This document shows, piece by piece, positions 1 to 6,410 of a DNA stretch of 10,081 bases. Position numbers and translations under genes: made by a program. The notes under the pieces were generated by a model. It searched no databases, had not been told where the DNA came from, and saw only the letters and a list, made by a program, of their open reading frames with translations. How positions within the stretch are numbered: the stretch's first letter is position 1; every line of letters begins with the position of its first letter. This DNA comes from JAHFOW01 sp964370795 (GTDB taxonomy: Bacteria > Planctomycetota > Brocadiia > Brocadiales > Brocadiaceae): NCBI GenBank assembly GCA_964370795.1, contig CAYJME010000113.1:1-10081 (forward strand). Direction: 5' to 3'.

Positions 1-73
1 CCGTAGCTCAATTGGTTAGAGTACCAGACTGTCGATCTGGATGTTGCGGGTTCGAGTCCCGTCGGCCTCGCCA
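1..73 (+). tRNA. tRNA-Asp (anticodon GTC), 5' end cut off by the window
   Basis: The cloverleaf can be read directly. The last three bases of the 5' acceptor strand (1-3) are followed by a D-arm (6-22). The anticodon stem 24-28/36-40 encloses the loop with anticodon GTC at 31-33. A 5-nt variable loop comes next, then the T-arm 46-50/58-62 with loop TTCGAGT, the 3' acceptor strand 63-69, discriminator G70 and an encoded CCA at 71-73. GTC decodes Asp codons GAC/GAU. The four missing 5' bases must lie just outside the window and should read GAGG to pair with the 3' strand. No other tRNA is visible in the window. Confidence 0.96.
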
Positions 74-81
74 TTTGCATG

Positions 82-113
82 ATAAGAGCCTTGTTCATAA
101 ACAAGGCTCTTAT
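82..113 (+). terminator. Perfect 14-bp hairpin just after tRNA-Asp
   Basis: Arms 82-95 and 100-113 are perfectly complementary (ATAAGAGCCTTGTT against AACAAGGCTCTTAT) around a 4-nt loop (CATA), beginning 8 nt after the tRNA CCA. G81 and T114 could add a wobble pair. A strong stem at this spot most likely ends or protects the tRNA transcript. The run of T after the stem is weak (TTCTATCA), so it is not a textbook intrinsic terminator. The near-symmetry means it could also work for transcripts from the other side. Confidence 0.6.
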
Positions 114-114
114 T

Positions 115-437
115 CTATCAACGCCGATTTTCATGATACGTTGATCTTTTTCGTATCAAACTAAAATCTTCCTGTCGGCGAGGTTAATCCTCTTCACTAT
201 TCCTAAATATTCACAGAAAGCGCCCCTTTGAGCTTACCATGTGTCAAAATTTCAGCCTCGAATCCCACGGTAAATAGCGCTACACCGAAAATTCAGCCTT
301 TCCAACGGGTTTCCCCCATCGAGCATAAAAATCTCTTGCAAGTCTTACGTTATACACGGCATACGGTCGCCCCTTAAATAATAAATATTGATATTTTCTC
401 ATCAGGGGCAAAGAAACTGTCTCAGTTTGAAATTTCT
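115..437. other. Non-coding region with no recognisable gene
   Basis: I see no coding sequence of convincing length on either strand, no tRNA and no tandem repeat. There is a nested fold: CGCCGA at 122-127 can pair with TCGGCG at 175-180, enclosing a second stem TGATACG (134-140) / CGTATCA (152-158). Further on, GCCCCT (369-374) could pair with AGGGGC (404-409) across a 29-nt AT-rich loop. None of these stems is strong enough alone to call an RNA gene. The rest looks like ordinary AT-rich spacer leading into the palindromes at 438-478. Confidence 0.4.
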
Positions 438-478
438 TTGTAACTGTTACAAGTTTTTTTGTAATTATTACAAAAAAA
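438..478. promoter_or_regulatory. Tandem operator-like palindromes, 21 bp apart
   Basis: Two perfect odd-centred palindromes share one consensus, TTGTAAYtRTTACAA. The first is TTGTAACtGTTACAA at 438-452, centred on 445. The second, centred on 466, has 12-nt arms 454-465 and 467-478 in which the TTGTAAT/ATTACAA core is extended by T7/A7 runs. The centres are 21 bp apart, two helical turns, so two dimers would bind on the same face of the DNA. This is the classic look of a repressor or activator operator for a dimeric helix-turn-helix protein. I cannot name the regulator, and no regulator gene lies in the window. The sites precede the reductase gene by about 200 bp and a TATAAT box by about 30 bp. 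Confidence 0.7.
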
Positions 479-507
479 CCAAATGCTCCCCATCATCCTC
501 CACAGGA

Positions 508-513
508 TATAAT
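508..513 (+). promoter_or_regulatory. Possible -10 box (TATAAT)
   Basis: A perfect TATAAT lies 30 bp after the palindrome pair. The place for a -35 box 17 bp upstream (485-490, GCTCCC) matches nothing, so such a promoter would need an activator, for example one bound at 438-478 (centres about -54 and -75 from the predicted start). An alternative is TTTACC (519-524) with TATATT (541-546) and a 16-bp spacer. Either gives a 5' leader of roughly 110-140 nt before the reductase gene. Confidence 0.35.
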
Positions 514-661
514 AAAAGTTTACCTTCTATAACCATTGCATATATTAACACTTAATACAAATATAATTTTTTATACGTTTCCGGGTATCCATGTTGCTAT
601 CGTTATTACTATCATTCATGAAACGTATCGCATTCAAACAGTTCGTAACTGGAGTTGTAAA

Positions 662-1882
662 ATGAAACAAAAAACAATCCTCATCACGGGCGCAACAGGA
701 TTTTTAGGAGGTTACATAACCAGGGAACTTTTGAATGCCGGTTTTCGCTTAAAACTCTTAGTAAGAGGCACAACGAATTCTCCGGCACATGAAAGGTGCT
801 CTGAAATCTTTCCGATCCATACCTCGATGGCGTGTGTATTCGGCTCGCTTTCCAGTCGTCTCGAAATAATTGAGGGTGATATTACAAAGAGCTGTTTGGG
901 GCTTGATACAAAGAAACATATACGGTTGGCAGAAACCGTTGACGAGGTGTTCCATTGTGCCGCTGCCACGAAATTTAATAATGACGACTGCGATACCCTT
1001 ACCCAGGCAAATGTGTCGGGAACTGAAAACATTGCCTGGTTTTGTTATACCGGAAAACCCAAGCGGTTACATTACATCAGTACCGCTTACGTTGCCGGAA
1101 AAAGGCGCGACACCGTTTTTGAATACGAGTTGAACAACGGACAGGATTTTAACAATACCTACGAAAGATCAAAATTTAATGCCGAAAAACGATTGCGAGA
1201 ATTTACGCGACTCTACAATATTCCCGCAACGGTCTATCGGCCGAGCATTATCGGCGGCGACTCCAGGAGCGGATATACAAAAAACTACGATAATATTTAC
1301 GTGTTTGGAAAAGGACTGTACCGTCTTAAAAATTGTGAGATGCAAAAAGGCGGTGGAGATAGCGGACCGATTCGTTGGAACGACACGAATCATCTTCCCC
1401 CGATGAGGATTTTAGGCGATAAGCACGGCACGATAAATCTAATACCCATAGACTATGCTGCTCGTGCGATTGTTGCGGTATCGAGGCAGGCTGAAAGCAT
1501 AAATGAAACCTTTCATATTGTAAACCCATCGCCACCATCACTTGGAGAACTTGCAGAGTGGACGGGAGTAGCAACGGGTGCCAGCCACACCAAAATAGTG
1601 GATGCGTACGAATTTCTGAAACAACCGCACACGATGGTTGAAAAGTTATTTTTACAAGGCACAGAGGCATTTCAACCGTATATGTTTGGTGAATCTGGTT
1701 TCGATTCAACAAATACACGGAAACTCCTGATTGGCACGGGAATTGAGTGCCCCTTAATTACCCAGGAACTCATTAACCGCTTCATTCAATATGGCATTGA
1801 TACAAACTGGGGAAAAAATAGGAAAACCGTCGTGAGTGATAAAGAAAGTTATTCTTTAACAAAACTTCAACTGCAAAATTAA
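662..1882 (+). CDS. Extended SDR, thioester/acyl-CoA reductase-like (NAD_binding_4, 'male sterility' type)
   Basis: This 406-residue protein belongs to the extended short-chain dehydrogenases that reduce acyl thioesters (fatty acyl-CoA reductases and carrier-protein reductase domains) to aldehyde or alcohol with NAD(P)H. Visible motifs are the Rossmann loop TGATGFLG at residues 9-16, EGDIT at 71-75, FHCAAAT at 97-103, S140 in YISTAYVAG, and the catalytic YxxxK (Y167-E-R-S-K171) followed by FNAEK. PSIIGGDSRSG (194-204) is typical of the substrate-side region. No signal peptide or membrane segment is seen, so it is cytoplasmic. The start at ATG 662 is chosen because GGAG (651-654) precedes it by 7 nt and the Rossmann fold begins at once. 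The open frame extends upstream to TTG 536 but codes nothing family-like. The natural substrate cannot be read from sequence. Another extended-SDR role, such as sugar epimerase or sterol dehydrogenase, is possible but fits less well. Confidence 0.82.
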   Translation: MKQKTILITGATGFLGGYITRELLNAGFRLKLLVRGTTNSPAHERCSEIFPIHTSMACVFGSLSSRLEIIEGDITKSCLGLDTKKHIRLAETVDEVFHCAAATKFNNDDCDTLTQANVSGTENIAWFCYTGKPKRLHYISTAYVAGKRRDTVFEYELNNGQDFNNTYERSKFNAEKRLREFTRLYNIPATVYRPSIIGGDSRSGYTKNYDNIYVFGKGLYRLKNCEMQKGGGDSGPIRWNDTNHLPPMRILGDKHGTINLIPIDYAARAIVAVSRQAESINETFHIVNPSPPSLGELAEWTGVATGASHTKIVDAYEFLKQPHTMVEKLFLQGTEAFQPYMFGESGFDSTNTRKLLIGTGIECPLITQELINRFIQYGIDTNWGKNRKTVVSDKESYSLTKLQLQN

Positions 1883-1920
1883 ATAATTCATCAAGGAACA
1901 GACACCTTTTAAATTAACTT

Positions 1921-2286
1921 ATGAACGAAAGACCTGAAATTCCGGAAAATATAACTCACGTGGATTACTTTAATCAACTCCTGAAGGCGAGGGTAAACCT
2001 GTCTCCGGTACCCAAGATATCTTCGCTCAATGCGGTTATTCAATTTGAGATAACCGACTATGGAAATGAGAAGTGGAACGTCGTCGTTGAAAAAGGCCTT
2101 GTGAAGGATGTAACAACAGCATTTTATGAAAAACCGACCTGTGTATTCACGATGGACAGCGCCATATTTCTGTCGATCATCAGACGCAAGATAACGCCCC
2201 AACAGGCATTTTTCAGGGGAATGGTCAATATAAAAGGCGATATGTTCCTGGCATTGAAGATGAATATTTTGGTTGGCTATATGTAA
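1921..2286 (+). CDS. SCP2 sterol-binding/lipid-carrier domain protein
   Basis: This 121-residue protein is nearly all one SCP2 domain, a small fold with a hydrophobic tunnel that holds lipids or acyl-CoA. The recognisable pattern runs from VIQFEITD (39-46), through KWNVVVEKGLV (51-61) and a stretch ending in CVFTMDSAIFLSIIRRK (74-90), to the characteristic end TPQQAFFRGMVNIKGDMFLALKM (92-114), which matches the family's 'p..Af..G.l.i.Gd...al'. It has no signal peptide, so it should be cytoplasmic. It starts 38 bp after the reductase gene. A stop codon lies 2 codons upstream in frame, so ATG 1921 is the first possible start. AAGGA at 1893-1897 is too far (23 nt) to be a normal ribosome site, so initiation may be weak or coupled. 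Next to an acyl reductase, a lipid-presenting role is the natural inference. Confidence 0.82.
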   Translation: MNERPEIPENITHVDYFNQLLKARVNLSPVPKISSLNAVIQFEITDYGNEKWNVVVEKGLVKDVTTAFYEKPTCVFTMDSAIFLSIIRRKITPQQAFFRGMVNIKGDMFLALKMNILVGYM

Positions 2287-2738
2287 TGAGAGAAAGGATG
2301 ACGAGTGGTATGCAAAACATGGTAAAGCGGACGTTCATATGGACTCATTGGACGTCATTAACAGCTTTGATTTTAGCGATATTCACGGTGGGTTCTCTTC
2401 TCGTGGAAACGCTTTTCGTCGATGATTTACCGGTAAATGAAGGGGTCGACTTTCAGATACGTGTATCAGCAGTCCCTCCTGCTCATGATGTAAATATCCT
2501 TACCATGGATAAGCTTATTCATTGCACCGGGGATACTTATTGCTATTCAAACAACCATGTTCAACACAATGACAATAAAAACAACGATTGTTCTTATTGC
2601 TATATGGTGAGTAACCATTACCGTTGGAATAATGACGATGACGACCATGACGAAGAAAACGATCTGGACCTCTGGGATGACAAAGACAATACCAACGAAG
2701 ATAGAGAGGGTAAGAGTGATGAGCAAGATTTTACATAA
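2286..2738 (+). CDS. Small membrane-anchored protein with Cys/His-rich segment and acidic tail; function unknown
   Basis: I do not recognise this 150-residue protein. Its start overlaps the SCP2 stop by one base (TAATG), suggesting translational coupling; ATG 2298 or ATG 2310 are alternative starts. One hydrophobic helix at about residues 24-45 follows positive residues (K14, R15), predicting N-in/C-out topology. After it come about 35 ordinary residues, then a segment with four cysteines (C80, C86, C102, C105, the last two as CSYC) and histidines 79, 91, 94, 111 and 121. The tail is extremely acidic: 18 of residues 116-150 are Asp or Glu, with almost no hydrophobics. The Cys/His and Asp content would suit metal binding outside the cytoplasm, but that is only inference. 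The following gene encodes an exported cytochrome that also has an acidic patch (DYDDDEE, residues 55-61), so the two may share a location. The opposite-strand frame here is an artefact of the Asp codons. Confidence 0.6.
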   Translation: MRERMTSGMQNMVKRTFIWTHWTSLTALILAIFTVGSLLVETLFVDDLPVNEGVDFQIRVSAVPPAHDVNILTMDKLIHCTGDTYCYSNNHVQHNDNKNNDCSYCYMVSNHYRWNNDDDDHDEENDLDLWDDKDNTNEDREGKSDEQDFT

Positions 2739-2814
2739 AAATATATGAAACCTTCTGGTCGGAGATGGATAAAATAAAATCAAGATGTTTTAAACTTTGC
2801 ATAGAAAGTCAATT

Positions 2815-2820
2815 GAGGAG
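2815..2820 (+). promoter_or_regulatory. Strong ribosome binding site of the cytochrome gene
   Basis: GAGGAG lies 9 nt before ATG 2830 and fixes the start of the exported cytochrome. The 91-bp gap after the preceding gene otherwise shows only AT-rich spacer. Confidence 0.8.
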
Positions 2821-2829
2821 AATTGAATT

Positions 2830-3900
2830 ATGATAAACTTAATTTTTAAAAGGTTTCTGAACAACACCCTGTTTTTCTTGATCGTAATGATTTTGCTCAC
2901 GGGAAAGGGTCAATTAATGTATGCGGACATACGTGAAAATACACCTAATAGTTCCTTCCTGCAGAATAGCGATGTTACAACCATAGCCCCTGATTACGAT
3001 GATGACGAAGAATCTCACAATGCCGGGAAAAATTGTCTGAACAGTAAATGCCATGGAGGAAACGAGGAACATTTTTTTGTTGGCGGCACTATTTACCGTA
3101 ACCCAAAGGGTACGTCAGAAAGGCCTGACGCTGAAATAAAAATCATAGACGCAAAGGGTGAGACAATAACTCTGACGTCTGACCAGTTAGGAAATATACA
3201 TTCTAAAACATACATGAAACCGCCATTTACCATCTATGCATTGTACAATGGCCGTGAGGTAAAAATGCCCATTGAAGCCCCGCACGGCGGCTGTAACGCC
3301 AAAGGTTGCCATGTTGCAGGCGCCGCCGACAGGGTCTTTATCAGTACCAACGATCTTGACCTGTCTGGCGTGGTAACTGAAACCGTTGCGGGAAAGCAGG
3401 AGATCAGTTATACCAGTGACATAAAGCCGATTCTTGATGCAAAATGTATAAGCTGCCACAAAAAAGGCGGTCAAAAGAGGGATACCCCTCTCACAACCTA
3501 CAAAGAAGTAACAAAACCCAAACTCGCAACACCAGGCGATTCAAAATCCCTCATATTACGCAAACTGAACAAAAAATCACCGATTGGCACTATGTGGAAA
3601 AATCTCAAAAGCATAAGCGAGTATACAATGATTCGAGACTGGATCGTCAAGTATAACGCCCAGGAATTTTCTGCCGGTGGTGAAACAGCAGTACCTGACG
3701 CAACTGTTGAGCTTTTACAAGGCGATACTGTTCAATATAACGCACTTACGAGTGCGGGCGGTAACTTTGTTTTGAATAAGGTCAGGGCCGGAGAGTACAC
3801 CCTGAGGGTATCCAAAGATGGTTATGCGACCTATAGCCAGCCTTATCAAATGTACCAGAGGAACGTTACCCCCCTGGTAATTTCCTTAGAGAAAAACTGA
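2830..3900 (+). CDS. Exported triheme c-type cytochrome with carboxypeptidase-regulatory-like domains
   Basis: The 356-residue precursor has a signal peptide (KR at 7-8, hydrophobic core about 13-24, likely cut after MYA32), so it acts outside the cytoplasm. Three heme-c sites are visible: C69-x4-C74-H75, C155-x4-C160-H161 and C206-ISC-H210. The first two are the less common CX4CH type, known from tetraheme cytochrome c3 of Desulfovibrio. Between them, GTIYRNPKGT...AEIKIID...GNIHSKTYMKPPFTIYALYNGREVKMP (86-147) looks like a beta-sandwich of the kind found in multiheme proteins of Geobacter and anammox bacteria. Residues 193-275 (YTSDIKPILDAKCISCH...TPGDSKSLILRKL...IRDWIVKY) match planctomycete-type cytochrome c domains, though the usual MPP axial-Met motif is not seen. 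The C-terminus (288-354, PDATVELLQGD...AGEYTLRVSKDGYATYS) is a carboxypeptidase-regulatory-like fold. Electron transfer or redox sensing is likely, and the partner is unknown. Two hairpins follow the stop. Confidence 0.85.
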   Translation: MINLIFKRFLNNTLFFLIVMILLTGKGQLMYADIRENTPNSSFLQNSDVTTIAPDYDDDEESHNAGKNCLNSKCHGGNEEHFFVGGTIYRNPKGTSERPDAEIKIIDAKGETITLTSDQLGNIHSKTYMKPPFTIYALYNGREVKMPIEAPHGGCNAKGCHVAGAADRVFISTNDLDLSGVVTETVAGKQEISYTSDIKPILDAKCISCHKKGGQKRDTPLTTYKEVTKPKLATPGDSKSLILRKLNKKSPIGTMWKNLKSISEYTMIRDWIVKYNAQEFSAGGETAVPDATVELLQGDTVQYNALTSAGGNFVLNKVRAGEYTLRVSKDGYATYSQPYQMYQRNVTPLVISLEKN

Positions 3901-3928
3901 TGGTAGTAATGTAATATTTGCCGGTTTG

Positions 3929-4004
3929 AAACACACCCCCGGCCCCTCTTTTTAGAGGGAAAGTAAGAGTCCCCTCTATCAAGAGGGGATTTAGGGGTGT
4001 GTTT
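3929..4004. repeat. G/C-rich imperfect inverted repeat, possibly a dispersed (MITE-like) element or terminator
   Basis: The left end AAACACACCCC (3929-3939) is the exact reverse complement of the right end GGGGTGTGTTT (3994-4004). Inside are two smaller hairpins: CCCTCT (3944-3949) / AGAGGG (3954-3959) with a TTTT loop, and TCCCCTCT (3970-3977) / AGAGGGGA (3982-3989) with an ATCA loop. The inner arms also resemble each other, so the whole folds either as one long stem or as two hairpins. The right half, read in reverse (ACACCCCTAAATCCCC then TCTTGATAGAGG), is a type I associate with multi-copy intergenic repeats in several bacterial genomes, including anammox drafts. That is memory, not a search. 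It begins 28 bp after the cytochrome stop and may also end that transcript. Confidence 0.65.
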
Positions 4005-4009
4005 TGCTG

Positions 4010-4031
4010 GTTTAATCGTCTTCGATTAAAC
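4010..4031. promoter_or_regulatory. Small inverted repeat just before the RND gene
   Basis: GTTTAATCG (4010-4018) and CGATTAAAC (4023-4031) are perfect reverse complements around a TCTT loop, ending 13 bp before the predicted TTG start. In RNA this 9-bp hairpin would sit where a ribosome binding site is expected. In DNA it could be an operator half-site pair. It is separate from the repeat at 3929-4004, only 5 bp away. Confidence 0.4.
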
Positions 4032-4044
4032 AGAAACATTTGGT

Positions 4045-6369
4045 TTGTTTACCTTGAAAAAGTACGTTCAGATACTCATCGCATTGAGAATATATATTTT
4101 GGTTTGTGTGATTGTCATTACTGCCGTCCTGGCTTATTCTGCCCGGAAAATGAGAACTGACAATTCCATAGAAATCTGGCTTTCGGGCAATGATAAAGAC
4201 CTGGACTACTATCGGTCGTTCCTGAATAAATTTGGCGATGAGGAATTTCTCGTCGTAGCCCTGAGCGTAGCCAATATATTTACAAAGGAACATATTCAGG
4301 CGGTTAACGCCTTAGCCGAAAAACTGAAGAAACTAGATGGTATCGTAAGCGTTACCTCGCTGGCGGACGTATTTAAGGATACCGTTACATCCCCATTTTT
4401 TAAGGAAAAGATGCACTCTCAACAAAACCGCACACTCCTGAATGTCTTTAAACACCAGGCACTCACAGATTCAATCTATCAAAATACTATCCTCTCGAAA
4501 AATGGTAAGACCACCGCTCTTGTAGCAACGGTGAAAAGCACCGGGCCTGAATCAAGAAAACACCTGGTGTCTGAGGTAAAGCATGTGCTCAATGAATCTG
4601 CAACTCAATCGGGTGATTTAACAGGGAGAAAACATCCGTATTATCTGGCAGGGCCCTCCGTGGTAAATGCAGAACTCGATCGCATGTCAAAGCAAGACAT
4701 GGCAAGGTTAACGCCATTTATGTTTGTGTTGGCAATCGTTGTATTGGGATGTTTGTTCAGGCGCATCTCCGGGATATTCATTCCCACCCTGACCGTTGGG
4801 GTTTGTATTATTTGGATAACGGGCTGTTATGTGCTGTGTGGACAGACAATGAATATGATTTCAAACATGCTGCACCCCCTGACATTCATCATCGCACTCT
4901 CTACCGCAATCCATCTTATAAGTCATTATTACCATGAATGCAAATTATCTTCGAGTACCGAGGATGCCCTTTATAATACCTTACGCCATGTTGGCATTCC
5001 TATCCTTATGACAACCATTACAACGGTAGTGGGTTTCATGTCACTGGCAACCAGCAGTATTCCCCCTGTTCTGGTAACCGGTCTCTTTATGGCTGGCTGT
5101 ACGGCGCTTACTTTTCTTGTCAGCATGACGCTTATACCTATTCTGCTTTCCTTCATTCCGTTAAGAAAGAAGGCATGCAGAGAAAACATCCCAGGGAAAA
5201 AAGACAATTTCACAGAAAGGCATGACGGAGAGCAGACTATGAATTCCTTTTTATCGAAATTGGGGCATTTTACGGTAAACTACAAGGGCCTTATTCTGTT
5301 GTGTGCTCTGAGCTCGGGTATTGTCTTTATATGGGGCATATCAAAACTTCGGATAGAATCTGATATTATGGCATCGTTTCCGAAGAACAGCCAGATATCA
5401 AGGAATAATGCATACATCGAAAAACACCTCATGGGCTTGTTACCCGTCGAGATTATTGCAGAAACAACAAACGGCGCCACAATACTTCAGCCGGGAATAT
5501 TAAACAACATTATATCACTACAAAAATACCTCGGCGGGATTCCTGAGATTACCGGTTCTCTATCGGTTGCTAATTATGTCCAAAAGACGCACCAGATTTT
5601 AATGAATGATAAACCTCAATTTTTTTCTCTTCCGGATACAGAAAAAGAATCTTCTGACTATATAAAACTTGCCTCGTTATATGGTAACAAACAAGTTAAT
5701 AGCCTTTATACTCGGGGATATACCGATGCGAGGGTTTCGGTGCGAATGAAACAAATAGGCTCAAACCGATACCAGGCCATCATACAATCTATAAAAGAGT
5801 ATATTCACGAACATTTGAACACAGCCGCCCTGTCATGGCATATTACAGGAATCGTACCCCTTTTGATTAATGTCCAGGATAACATTTTGTGGAGTGAAAT
5901 TCAGTCCTTTTCCCTGGCCTTCTTTCTGACATTTATTTCAACGGCAATCGCCCTGAAATCGGTCAAAATTGGACTCATCAGCGTTATTCCCAACATATTA
6001 CCTATTACCTTAACACTTGGTTTAATGGGTTTTACAGGGATGAAGCTTGATACAGCTACAATCATGATTGCCAGCATTGCACTGGGAATTTCTGTCGATA
6101 ACACTATCCACATTTTTTATAACTTTAAAAAAGAACTGCTGGCAAATGGAGACCACGCTACTGCAATATGCAACACACTGCACGAGGCAGGGAAAACCGC
6201 CCTGTTTACTTCACTATCAGCCGCCTTTGGATTTATGGTCTTCTCGTTTTCAAGTTTCAAACCAATTCAATATTTTGGCTTGCTAACGAGTATAACCATA
6301 GTAAATGCCATTCTATCGGATTTATTGATATCCCCCAGCTGCCTGATGCTGTTTAAACCGAGGTTTTGA
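4045..6369 (+). CDS. RND/MMPL-type membrane transporter, probably lipid or hydrophobic substrate
   Basis: This 774-residue protein has the duplicated RND layout. TM1 is at about 12-31, a large outer loop runs 35-220 (opening with TDNSIEIWLSGNDKDLDYY, typical of the MMPL-like branch), and a helix cluster spans about 223-372. A second entry helix lies at 414-431, another loop at 435-615, and a second cluster at about 620-770. The second half keeps the family motif GISVDNTIH (681-689) with the membrane Asp685. The matching first-half segment, ALSTAIHLISHYYHE (284-298), has no Asp. MMPL/HpnN-like relatives move lipids using the proton gradient, and no membrane-fusion partner or outer-membrane channel is encoded here. 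The start is TTG 4045 (or TTG 4054). An in-frame stop at 4027-4029 and the lack of ATG before residue 36 rule out others, and no good ribosome site precedes it. The upstream reductase and SCP2 genes favour a lipid substrate by inference. Confidence 0.85.
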   Translation: MFTLKKYVQILIALRIYILVCVIVITAVLAYSARKMRTDNSIEIWLSGNDKDLDYYRSFLNKFGDEEFLVVALSVANIFTKEHIQAVNALAEKLKKLDGIVSVTSLADVFKDTVTSPFFKEKMHSQQNRTLLNVFKHQALTDSIYQNTILSKNGKTTALVATVKSTGPESRKHLVSEVKHVLNESATQSGDLTGRKHPYYLAGPSVVNAELDRMSKQDMARLTPFMFVLAIVVLGCLFRRISGIFIPTLTVGVCIIWITGCYVLCGQTMNMISNMLHPLTFIIALSTAIHLISHYYHECKLSSSTEDALYNTLRHVGIPILMTTITTVVGFMSLATSSIPPVLVTGLFMAGCTALTFLVSMTLIPILLSFIPLRKKACRENIPGKKDNFTERHDGEQTMNSFLSKLGHFTVNYKGLILLCALSSGIVFIWGISKLRIESDIMASFPKNSQISRNNAYIEKHLMGLLPVEIIAETTNGATILQPGILNNIISLQKYLGGIPEITGSLSVANYVQKTHQILMNDKPQFFSLPDTEKESSDYIKLASLYGNKQVNSLYTRGYTDARVSVRMKQIGSNRYQAIIQSIKEYIHEHLNTAALSWHITGIVPLLINVQDNILWSEIQSFSLAFFLTFISTAIALKSVKIGLISVIPNILPITLTLGLMGFTGMKLDTATIMIASIALGISVDNTIHIFYNFKKELLANGDHATAICNTLHEAGKTALFTSLSAAFGFMVFSFSSFKPIQYFGLLTSITIVNAILSDLLISPSCLMLFKPRF

Positions 6370-6410
6370 ATATTTTTGGCAAATAAACTTTTTACAGGAG
6401 ACCATAAGAA

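Noticed and set aside
61..183. GTCGGC shared by the tRNA 3' end and position 174-179, as an att-site duplication of an integrated element
   Set aside because: Only about 6 bases match, and no integrase or element genes lie nearby.
369..409. Minus-strand CTGATGAG next to GAAA within a GCCCCT/AGGGGC stem, resembling a hammerhead ribozyme core
   Set aside because: There is no stem II between the two core motifs and no cleavage-site stem arrangement; chance match.
454..478. T7...A7 palindrome as an intrinsic terminator
   Set aside because: The stem is almost pure A-T, no U-tract follows it, and its core matches the neighbouring palindrome, so a protein-binding site fits better.
536..661. 42-codon upstream extension of the reductase frame from TTG 536
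   Set aside because: It lacks a ribosome site, encodes nothing like the family, and the Rossmann motif begins right after ATG 662, which has GGAG 7 nt upstream.
870..1133. + strand 87-residue frame inside the reductase gene
   Set aside because: It overlaps the well-supported SDR frame and shows no motif or ribosome site.
2547..2783. Minus-strand frame encoding a very hydrophobic 78-residue protein
   Set aside because: It is the reverse complement of the Asp/Asn-rich tail (GAT/GAC read as ATC/GTC, Ile/Val), with no ribosome site; the hydrophobicity is an artefact.
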